Below are positions 1 to 5,435 of a stretch of DNA of 5,435 bases, piece after piece. Position numbers and translations under genes: made by a program. The stretch covers positions 1 to 5,435 of the forward strand of contig PIVH01000574.1 of NCBI GenBank assembly GCA_003354225.1, written 5' to 3'. The DNA comes from Globobulimina sp. (lineage: Eukaryota > Foraminifera > Rotaliida). The stretch's first letter is position 1. Every line of letters starts with the position of its first letter. The notes under the pieces are model-generated. The model did no database searches. It was not told where the DNA came from and saw only the letters and a program-made list of their open reading frames with translations.

Positions 1-945
1 ATTGCATAACCGAGGATAAATGAACGTTTTTTGATTTACATTGTTTTCTAAAACCTGATGTTGCTTCTTTTGATAATGTAAATGATTTGGAATCAATTCT
101 CCAATCTCTTATATCAATGCATTTTTGCAAATTCAGCGATAAATATTTTCCAGGAGTGTACATTTGAAATCTTATTCATACAGAAAGTAGTCAGAGTGCA
201 TCAGATATGAATGTATAACATAAATAAAGCCATACCTTAATATATCATCATGGTGTAAACCCAAAGGATTATATTTACTTAAAAAAGAGTTATTGGCATA
301 AAATTTGCCAAATTTAATTGCCCATTTGACGGGTGTTAAACTTTCCATTTTTCGGGAAAATGCGGAAGCCGCATATTTAGGTTCGATACATTGCTCAACA
401 TTCATATATGGAATAGTTGTATGTTCAAATGCATCCATATCATTATTTAACAAACATAACCAATCCGCATTCAATTGAAATGTGGAAATGCCGTCAACAA
501 TGGCATGATTAATATTTAATACATAAAAATCATTGCATATAAAGACACGATATAAGGGAGCTATCTAATTAATGTCATATTTGCCGTTTTTTAAATCTGG
601 TGTTGTTAAATTAAAATCATTTAATATTGGAAATCGATAATTCAGTTCTCTGACAAATAATTTATTAACATCTTCTTCATCGCATCTAACGATTTTAAAT
701 GGTAAACAACCAATATATATATCGTCATACTCGTTGACATCATTAACCGCCAATACCTGACATTGCAATGATTGAAATTTTAAATGAAGTGTATTCCACA
801 AAGATTGTAGTTTGTCCAATGGAATTTGCGATAAGCCCTCAATTCTGGAGACAGCTGTTATACAACCCCATGAATCAAATTTATACTCATTGAATGCTGT
901 GAACAATTGTTCCATACTCCCCATTTTACGAAAAAAGCGCAACAT
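1..945 (-). CDS. Acyltransferase of the alcohol acetyltransferase/condensation-domain superfamily (partial at 3' end, interrupted by in-frame TAG)
   Basis: CoA-dependent acyltransferase-like protein. Relatives include alcohol acetyltransferases, PapA and WS/DGAT enzymes, which move an acyl group onto an alcohol or similar acceptor; the substrate here is unknown. Numbering from the ATG at 945-943, residues 6-12 (RKMGSME) match the N-terminal R-x-L-G-x-x-E signature. An ELNYRF segment (about 100-105) and PLYRV (130-134) precede HAIVDG at 147-152 (bases 507-490), the HxxxDG catalytic motif. The residue before the catalytic His is Asn, not the second His of the HHxxxDG version. An in-frame TGA at 954-952 limits extension of the start; Met8 or Met11 could also initiate. 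Codon 127 is TAG (567-565), yet the family match continues in the same frame on both sides. A TAA at 174-172 is removed if bases 235-171 are an intron. Exon 2 then carries a stretch resembling the family's 'T..L...CK..nvt..s' helix and runs off the left edge. About 292 residues are visible; family members usually have about 450. It could be a pseudogene. Confidence 0.72.
171..235 (-). other. Inferred 65-bp spliceosomal intron in the acyltransferase gene
   Basis: Read on the minus strand, exon 1 ends in ...TTAAG followed by GTATGG, and the putative intron ends in GAATAAG before ATTTCAAATG. Removing 235-171 joins AG to A (an Arg codon), deletes the in-frame TAA at 174-172, and enters a frame that is open for 170 bases to the window edge. 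That frame reads LRFQMYTPGKYLS across the join. Its later part (KEATSGFRKQCKSKNVHLSS) resembles the post-HxxxDG helix of condensation-type acyltransferases. A possible branch-point region, CTCTGACTAC, lies upstream of the 3' site. The same frame change could instead be a frameshift mutation, but matching GT and AG sites at the exact phase needed favour an intron. No transcript evidence is available here. Confidence 0.68.
565..567 (-). other. In-frame TAG inside the acyltransferase reading frame
   Basis: On the minus strand the frame reads GKYDIN-TAG-IAPLYRVFI. The upstream part holds the N-terminal family signature and the downstream part holds HAIVDG in the same frame, so the stop falls inside one conserved domain. 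The base after it is A, followed by TAGCTCC. The only GT upstream that could splice it out in frame is GTCAGA at 654, which would also remove the conserved ELNYRF segment. The SNARE, the myotubularin and the right-hand gene have no in-frame TAG and all end in TAA. Confidence 0.85.
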
Positions 946-1028
946 TATGGATCAAGTTTCTATCCTATATTAATACTATCCTATACTGTACTAACTTTGT
1001 GTTGAGTTGAAAACTGCTTGCGATCACA
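946..1028. promoter_or_regulatory. Short divergent intergenic region, probable bidirectional promoter with repeated decamer
   Basis: Only 83 bases separate the start codons of the divergently transcribed acyltransferase and SNARE genes, so both 5' UTRs and core promoters must lie here or extend into coding sequence. The decamer CTATCCTATA occurs twice in direct orientation, at 960-969 and 976-985, spaced by 16 bases start to start. On the minus strand it reads TATAGGATAG. An A/T-rich TATTAATA-like stretch lies between the copies. The SNARE start has A at -3 and G at +4, a favourable initiation context. That a regulatory protein binds the repeat is inference. Confidence 0.5.
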
Positions 1029-1787
1029 ATGGCTTATTCAGCTTTAGGAGGAAATAACAATAATAACAATAATGATCCATATTATTCAATAAAAAACGAC
1101 ATCCAAACAGCAGTGGAGAGATTTACCTCAGATTTCGATTCATGGAATGATATGTTGGAGAACAAGAGTACACATCAGAACCGACAATTTAAAGAATTAA
1201 CCGATTCCCTCAAATCACAATATAAATCAATCAATCGTTCATTAAAAGAATTAAACAAAACCATAGAAACAGTAGAATCAAATCGAAATAATTTTGCCTC
1301 CATATCAACACAAGATTTAACTGATAGAAAATCCTTTGTAAAAGATATGAAATCCGCAATATCTGATTGTCGCAGTAAAATGCAGTCTGACAAAACACGT
1401 GAAATTATCAATGAGCATAAGGAGCAATATGAAAGAAATCAAATTGAAACCCCACAAGAAAGATTTTCACGCATAAGAAATGATGAACATATTGACAATC
1501 ATAATCGATTGGTGTCACAAGAGGTGAAACAACAAGATGAGATTTTTGATGATATGCATCAAACATTAAAGCGTTTGGGGGTTCATGCAAATGTAATCAA
1601 TGTTGAGATCGAATCACAGACGCAATTATTAGACGAGGTTGACGAAGAAATGGATATTACTGGTGATAGGTTGACGCGATTAACACGAAAATTAGATGAT
1701 TTGATGGGAAATTCAAACACCAAAAAAATGCTTTTAATTGTTATTTTAATAATTATTCTTGTGGTTATGTTTTACTTTATGTTTTAA
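1029..1787 (+). CDS. Qc-SNARE of the Syntaxin-6/10/61 (Tlg1) type
   Basis: Membrane-anchored Qc-SNARE of 252 residues. In other eukaryotes this family mediates vesicle fusion between endosomes and the trans-Golgi network as part of a four-helix SNARE bundle. After an Asn run (residues 9-15), DPYYSIKNDIQTAVE through about residue 118 matches the Syntaxin-6 N-terminal three-helix domain, including the conserved pattern around ELNKTIETVESN and the D-L-x-x-R-K-x-F region. The SNARE helix spans about 160-225. The ESQ at 195-197 aligns with the EEQ of Syntaxin-6, making Gln197 the probable zero-layer glutamine. A hydrophobic tail anchor follows at about 234-252 (LLIVILIIILVVMFYFMF) with no lumenal extension, consistent with post-translational insertion. 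The overall length is close to the family norm of about 250. An in-frame TGA at 1008-1010 supports this start. There is no intron. The gene is divergent from the acyltransferase and convergent with the myotubularin, with 18 bp between stop codons. Exact paralogue assignment (Syntaxin 6, 10 or plant SYP61-like) is not resolvable. Confidence 0.9.
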   Translation: MAYSALGGNNNNNNNDPYYSIKNDIQTAVERFTSDFDSWNDMLENKSTHQNRQFKELTDSLKSQYKSINRSLKELNKTIETVESNRNNFASISTQDLTDRKSFVKDMKSAISDCRSKMQSDKTREIINEHKEQYERNQIETPQERFSRIRNDEHIDNHNRLVSQEVKQQDEIFDDMHQTLKRLGVHANVINVEIESQTQLLDEVDEEMDITGDRLTRLTRKLDDLMGNSNTKKMLLIVILIIILVVMFYFMF

Positions 1788-1805
1788 CTCTAGCTCTCAC
1801 TCTTT
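1788..1805. other. 18-bp convergent intergenic gap
   Basis: The SNARE stop codon (TAA, 1785-1787) and the myotubularin stop codon (TAA on the minus strand, 1808-1806) are only 18 bases apart. No AATAAA lies in the gap. Polyadenylation signals and 3' UTRs of both genes must therefore fall within the neighbouring coding sequence, so mature transcripts probably overlap antisense unless the UTRs are almost absent. Confidence 0.75.
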
Positions 1806-4319
1806 TTAATCAAACTGGGAATCTTTTTGATAATGTATTTGTATTGGATGCGCTCCCTTTTTTCGTAAGAATTGTATCTCTTTCTTCAATTTCTCATTCT
1901 CAGTTCGCAAATTTATATATAATTCTCGTATTTGTTGCTGTCCGTTATCTTTATACATCGGCTTTCTTTTCATAATATGTTGTGGACAATTTCGGAGATG
2001 CCATCCGCGCCAAAATTGCAATATTTTTAACGAATACTTTGGTATTAATTGTTTTGTGGTTGGTTTGTAATAAATATTTTTAAATTTGTTAGCATTTGTG
2101 CAGTTTTGTAGATGTGTCCAAAAGGATAACGTTCTCTGTTTCAATTTGTATTTTTCTCTCTGCTTTAATTTATCGCATAAAAATGTGCCAAACTTACACG
2201 AATACAAATTATCCATGAAACAAATTAAAAATTTCTCATTAAACTCAAAATATAATGGATATTGCTGTAATAATTGATATGTACATTCAATAAATTGTTC
2301 AAATATTGGCGACCTCTCATCTTCTTCAAAAGCATCGTCTTTGCGGTGTCCACATCTTTTATCAAACTGATGGCCCACAGATAGCCATTCTTTATTGATT
2401 AATATAATAAAACCACGAATAGTTCGAAAATAGGAATCTAAGCATAACTGCACCAATGAGCATAACTGCGCGGTTCGATCCCATCCATCGCTGCAATGGC
2501 ATAATATCGATGCCTTTTCTTTGCTTAATACGCGACACATTGTATACGTCCCACGCAACAATTCGCGAATATGGCACATCCACTCGGTACTACCCAAACT
2601 ATTCAACCATTCCTTATCTTTGCTGCTCTTCAAATTGCCCAAATTATGGATCAAATTCGCTAAACTTTTACGCGATTTGCGCATAATATGAATATTATCA
2701 ATATTTAAAAATTCTAATTTGGCATTTTTATAAAAATTTGTATTCTCAAAGCCGCCGCCTTTGATTTTGTTGACGCGCGCATTCAGCTTTGGCCTCGCAT
2801 CCATTATATATAAGACAGAGGTTTGTATGGTGTTTGCCTCGGCGATGGATTGTATTAAATGTTCATCGGCGCGCGATCTGTTACTCGCCATGGCCACTTT
2901 GGGCTGACTGCAACGAAACAACGCTACGTTATCATGCATGGACTTCCACGACAATATGGGTATTCTGCCTAAGCGACGAAATCTGGCAACTTGCGTCAAC
3001 TCCCAATCTGTAATGGATGAGGGCACCACAAATAATTCAGGATAGGAATCGCAAATATTATATCGCTTGTTGACAGAGGTAAATCTGTACCGTGGGTATG
3101 GCTTCATTCCCGCATTTGGCGGCGGTGTCCGCGTCGAGGTATATTCCCGATGTCTTCTCATTTTCTCTTCCTCTGCATTGGGTGCTGCGTGTTGTGGTGG
3201 TTCGACTTGAATATCTGATATTGATTTAGACATCAAATGCATTGTTTGTTCTTTACTATTATTGTGGTTGCAACTCGAATCCATATAAATACCCATTCGG
3301 TTATATTCTTTCTCAATGTCATAAGTATCCCATCCCCAAATCTCCTCTTCAGCGCAATTATTGCTGCTGTTATTATTATCGTTTTTGTTGTCATCGCTTT
3401 TGTTATCATTTTCATTCCCATTTCCATTGCCATTCTCGTTGTCATTCTTATCAATGGAATCTCTGCGGGGCGAAGTTAACACGATGGCTGTGTTATTTTT
3501 TTTGATTAATTTGACGATGCTCGGATGTCTTTTGTGGTATTCAAAGGCAAATAAATCAATCAGCCTCGATGGAAATGTTAATGCACGCAACATTTGTAAT
3601 ACTTTATCGGAGGATATATAATTTATGGTCTTATCAGATGCGAATCTAAACCGTACGGTTCTGTATATTCTGTTTGTTAGTACAATTTCTGTAAAAGTGC
3701 TTGATTTCTGTTGTTCTACAATGCGGGCTATCGATGCAATCGGTAATATTAAATGTTTTATGCCGCCAGGAATATGTTTGGATTGTTTTGGTAAAAAATA
3801 TAATAAGAAATTGGTTAAATGAATCTCGCCGTCAATGATGTCATCCTCAGACAAAACATAACAAGCACCACAATGTAGCATAGCAGATTCATTGTGTAGT
3901 TTCCCATATTTTTCGTACTCATCTTCAAAAAGTCCCGATAATATGGTTTTTTTCAAAGTGTGTGTTTCGTGCACAAATAATGATGATTCATAGTCATTGT
4001 TAATAATGTTTTCACTGTTTTTATTCTTATCAAAATCGCCATTTATAATCATATCACTTTTTTTTATTGGAAAACCAGATATTTGTGTTTTATTCGTTGT
4101 ATTAGATTTATCCAATTGGATAGTGTTTGAATGCTGTTGTCGTGGCGGTGGTGTTGGTGGCAATGGTTTTGATTCAACGCATTTTTTTGATTTATTTGAT
4201 TGAGTTGTTGCTATCATGTTATTTTCTAAATCATCAAATTCATTTAATAGTGTATTTTGTTTCTTGTGTTGTTTGGCATTATTATCGCGTTCAAGTTGCT
4301 GAAGAGGATCTTCTGCCAT
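1806..4319 (-). CDS. Myotubularin-family phosphoinositide 3-phosphatase (PH-GRAM + phosphatase domain + C-terminal coiled coil)
   Basis: Dual-specificity-type lipid phosphatase of 837 residues. Active myotubularins remove the D3 phosphate from PI3P and PI(3,5)P2 on endosomal membranes. Domains in order: a disordered N-terminus with a proline-rich patch (KPLPPTPPPR, 51-60); a PH-GRAM domain at about 125-250; an Asn/Asp/Gly/Lys low-complexity insert at about 287-325; the phosphatase domain at about 405-725, opening with the typical NICDSYPELFVVPSS and FRRLGRIPILSW segments; and a probable coiled coil at 795-821 (heptad-like ELYINLRTENEKLKKEIQFL). The catalytic loop HCSDGWDRT has Cys609 and Arg615 of the CX5R signature (bases 2495-2475), so the protein is predicted active, unlike the pseudophosphatase members. 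GHQFDKRCGH, SPIFEQFIEC and LYSCKFGTFLCD are further family blocks. No FYVE domain is visible. A TAA directly before the ATG fixes the upstream limit of the frame. There is no intron. It is transcribed in the same direction as the right-hand gene. Confidence 0.95.
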   Translation of the reverse strand: MAEDPLQQLERDNNAKQHKKQNTLLNEFDDLENNMIATTQSNKSKKCVESKPLPPTPPPRQQHSNTIQLDKSNTTNKTQISGFPIKKSDMIINGDFDKNKNSENIINNDYESSLFVHETHTLKKTILSGLFEDEYEKYGKLHNESAMLHCGACYVLSEDDIIDGEIHLTNFLLYFLPKQSKHIPGGIKHLILPIASIARIVEQQKSSTFTEIVLTNRIYRTVRFRFASDKTINYISSDKVLQMLRALTFPSRLIDLFAFEYHKRHPSIVKLIKKNNTAIVLTSPRRDSIDKNDNENGNGNGNENDNKSDDNKNDNNNSSNNCAEEEIWGWDTYDIEKEYNRMGIYMDSSCNHNNSKEQTMHLMSKSISDIQVEPPQHAAPNAEEEKMRRHREYTSTRTPPPNAGMKPYPRYRFTSVNKRYNICDSYPELFVVPSSITDWELTQVARFRRLGRIPILSWKSMHDNVALFRCSQPKVAMASNRSRADEHLIQSIAEANTIQTSVLYIMDARPKLNARVNKIKGGGFENTNFYKNAKLEFLNIDNIHIMRKSRKSLANLIHNLGNLKSSKDKEWLNSLGSTEWMCHIRELLRGTYTMCRVLSKEKASILCHCSDGWDRTAQLCSLVQLCLDSYFRTIRGFIILINKEWLSVGHQFDKRCGHRKDDAFEEDERSPIFEQFIECTYQLLQQYPLYFEFNEKFLICFMDNLYSCKFGTFLCDKLKQREKYKLKQRTLSFWTHLQNCTNANKFKNIYYKPTTKQLIPKYSLKILQFWRGWHLRNCPQHIMKRKPMYKDNGQQQIRELYINLRTENEKLKKEIQFLRKKGAHPIQIHYQKDSQFD
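3345..3461 (-). repeat. Asn/Asp/Gly-rich low-complexity coding insert in the myotubularin
   Basis: Residues about 287-325 are an almost pure run of Asn, Asp, Gly, Glu, Lys and Ser (for example NENGNGNGNENDNKSDDNK). It lies between the GRAM domain and the phosphatase domain, within a long linker (about 250-405) that is also rich in charged and polar residues. It is encoded by imperfect triplet runs such as AAT/AAC/GAT and GGA/GGC-type codons, so it probably arose by repeat slippage. It generates long hydrophobic opposite-strand frames that are not genes. It is likely a flexible spacer. Confidence 0.8.
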
Positions 4320-4498
4320 TTAAAATAGCAGTTAAATAACTGGTGTTTTGCCCACCATAAAGCCAGCCACTAGGTACAACAATAATTAATAAACGCAATT
4401 TTTAAAAAAAGGTAGTCTTTCACAGCAGTTGGGTGCAATTTGTAATTTGAAAATATTCTCCGAATTACGCATTTCACCCAATTAAAAGGCAGTGCTTC
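4320..4498. other. Intergenic region between right-hand gene and myotubularin; no gene seen
   Basis: This 179-base stretch must hold the 3' UTR of the right-hand gene and the promoter/5' UTR of the myotubularin, both on the minus strand. I see no ORF of substance and no tRNA. There is an A/T-rich tract around 4380-4412, including seven consecutive A residues, and a 7-bp inverted repeat, TTGGGTG (4429-4435) with CACCCAA (4475-4481), separated by 39 bases. The inverted repeat is too short and too widely spaced to call functional. No clear AATAAA signal is visible on the minus strand. Confidence 0.6.
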
Positions 4499-5435
4499 TT
4501 AAACATTGGTACAAGTCTCAAACTGTACAGCTTTTGGATATTTTCCAAACCATTGATGTGGAATTTCTCTCACCATTACAAATGTATTAATGTGCTTCAA
4601 TTTTAATACGGGACACCATGTCTTATTTGTCAGTGTCACTGATATTCCATTAATTGTTACAATTTTATTTAATTTCTCATTTTCTTGTTTATTTTTAGAT
4701 TTTGGTTCAATAAAATTAGGGCTACTAAATTGTAATTGTCCTTTACTTAAATCAACCATCATATCAACCAATTTTCCACTCCATTGTTCTGTTTTAATTT
4801 TATTATTAATGTATATTCCATTTCGAATGCATACATTTTCGGTATTACATCCATATAAATGTTTAATGTCATATTTATTTGAATCCTTTTTATAGACAAT
4901 ACCCCATAACGCATAACAGTGTGTATTATGATAAAATCTATAACATTTTATTTTACCTTTTCCACTTAATCCATTTTTAATGTCCAATAATATGTAATCT
5001 TCATTCAATTCATTAATATTGAAATTAGCATGGTTTTTATGTGCGACTTTATTTTTATTTGTTAATTCAATACCAAATGATTTTAACTTTGATGAAAAGG
5101 AACATAATTCACCATATCGTCCACGCTTTTTATTCAATATCATTCCATCTTCCTCCATATCTTTTAATTCATCATTAATATTATAATTAACATCATTAAT
5201 ATTATTATTAATAATAATAATATTATTAGATTTAGAGGTTGATTTTTGTGTTGATTGATTGCTGTATGATATTAGTTTTATTTCTGTCTGTTTCTCATCA
5301 TTCTCATAATTGCTTTCTTTTTCTCTTATAATTGATGAAGAATCCGTATCCGTACCACTCTGTTTATAGTCATCATTAACAATATCATTAAATTTTGATT
5401 TCGGATTTAATTTTAATTTTAATTTTGGTGTTTGT
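4499..5435 (-). CDS. Hypothetical protein with Asn-rich N-terminal region and possible SPRY-like C-terminal domain (5' end outside window)
   Basis: The minus-strand frame is open from the right edge (first full codon 5434-5432) to a TAA at 4501-4499, giving 311 visible residues. The ATG at 5158-5156 is an internal Met, because the frame stays open upstream for 92 further codons. That upstream part is low-complexity and polar (KLKLKLNPKSK, SNNIIIINNNINDVNYNIND), with acidic and Ser-rich stretches, so it is probably disordered. The remaining 200 or so residues look folded, with alternating hydrophobic strands and several aromatic and Cys residues. YALWGIVYKK, WSGKLVDMMVDLSKGQLQF and the later NTFVMVREIPHQWFG recall the strand order of SPRY/B30.2 domains, notably the 'D.v.m.lDl..g.l.F' block, but this is a weak visual resemblance. 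A Lys/Asn-rich loop (EPKSKNKQENEKLN) sits in the middle of the domain. I do not recognise the gene and assign no function. Confidence 0.75.
   Translation of the reverse strand, partial: QTPKLKLKLNPKSKFNDIVNDDYKQSGTDTDSSSIIREKESNYENDEKQTEIKLISYSNQSTQKSTSKSNNIIIINNNINDVNYNINDELKDMEEDGMILNKKRGRYGELCSFSSKLKSFGIELTNKNKVAHKNHANFNINELNEDYILLDIKNGLSGKGKIKCYRFYHNTHCYALWGIVYKKDSNKYDIKHLYGCNTENVCIRNGIYINNKIKTEQWSGKLVDMMVDLSKGQLQFSSPNFIEPKSKNKQENEKLNKIVTINGISVTLTNKTWCPVLKLKHINTFVMVREIPHQWFGKYPKAVQFETCTNV
5170..5225 (-). repeat. A/T-only trinucleotide repeat tract coding Asn/Ile
   Basis: A stretch made almost only of A and T with ATT/AAT triplets encodes mixed Ile and Asn in the right-hand gene (IIIINNNINDVNYNIND). 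It contains the 20-base palindrome TATTATTATTAATAATAATA near 5202-5221. The tract is in frame and uninterrupted, so it is read as protein low complexity and not as an intergenic element. It is a plausible site of length polymorphism. Confidence 0.6.

Noticed and set aside
565-654. A 90-bp intron from GTCAGA (654) to TTAG (565) that would remove the in-frame TAG in phase
   Set aside because: It would delete the ELNYRF segment, which matches the family, and the 5' site is unlike the GTATGG inferred for the other intron. It is not excluded without transcripts.
1175-1590. Minus-strand frames under the SNARE gene
   Set aside because: The plus-strand SNARE has full-length family similarity; the opposite frames show no recognisable motif.
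3237-3621. Several overlapping plus-strand frames encoding very hydrophobic peptides
   Set aside because: They are the opposite-strand reading of the Asn/Asp-rich linker of the myotubularin, whose frame is continuous and has clear domains on both sides.
4429-4481. Inverted repeat TTGGGTG / CACCCAA as a terminator or hairpin
   Set aside because: The stem is only 7 bp with a 39-base loop in eukaryotic DNA; this is expected by chance.
4590-4895. Plus-strand 101-codon frame opposite the right-hand gene
   Set aside because: It is Phe/Leu/Cys-rich in a way expected for the complement of a Lys/Asn-rich coding strand. The minus-strand frame is three times longer and remains open to the edge.
1-5435. 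Giant-virus or bacterial origin, CRISPR array, mobile element or tRNA
   Set aside because: There are no repeats with spacers, terminal inverted repeats, transposase or tRNA-like cloverleaf. A Qc-SNARE, a GRAM-myotubularin and an inferred spliceosomal intron fit a protist nuclear genome better.

Overview
The window is AT-rich nuclear DNA from a unicellular eukaryote (protist). Three things support this. A Syntaxin-6-type Qc-SNARE and a GRAM-containing myotubularin phosphatase are families confined to eukaryotes. A short GT-AG intron can be inferred in the leftmost gene. There are no Shine-Dalgarno sites or operon-style overlaps. Asparagine-rich runs, long ORFs without introns and very short intergenic gaps indicate a compact, intron-poor genome. 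I cannot place the lineage more precisely from sequence alone.

Layout from left to right: (1) 945 down to beyond position 1, minus strand: a gene of the alcohol-acetyltransferase / condensation-domain acyltransferase superfamily (HxxxDG motif). It runs off the left edge and is split by an in-frame TAG at 565-567 and a probable 65-bp intron at 171-235. (2) 946-1028: an 83-bp divergent intergenic region with a repeated decamer, probably a shared bidirectional promoter. (3) 1029-1787, plus strand: a complete Qc-SNARE of the Syntaxin-6/10/61/Tlg1 type. (4) 1788-1805: only 18 bp between the stop codons of two convergent genes. (5) 4319-1806, minus strand: a complete 837-residue myotubularin with an intact CX5R active site. 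(6) 4320-4498: an intergenic region with no gene. (7) 5434-4499, minus strand: the 3' part of a gene whose product has a low-complexity Asn-rich N-terminal stretch and a C-terminal domain that looks distantly SPRY-like. It is open to the right edge.

Two of the four genes act in endosomal membrane traffic in known organisms: the SNARE in TGN/endosome fusion, and the myotubularin in removing the 3-phosphate from PI3P and PI(3,5)P2. Their convergent arrangement could allow antisense 3'-end overlap, but co-function from adjacency is only a guess in a eukaryote. The most informative anomalies are the in-frame TAG inside an otherwise conserved acyltransferase domain and the inferred intron just downstream of it. 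I see no convincing new multi-gene system.
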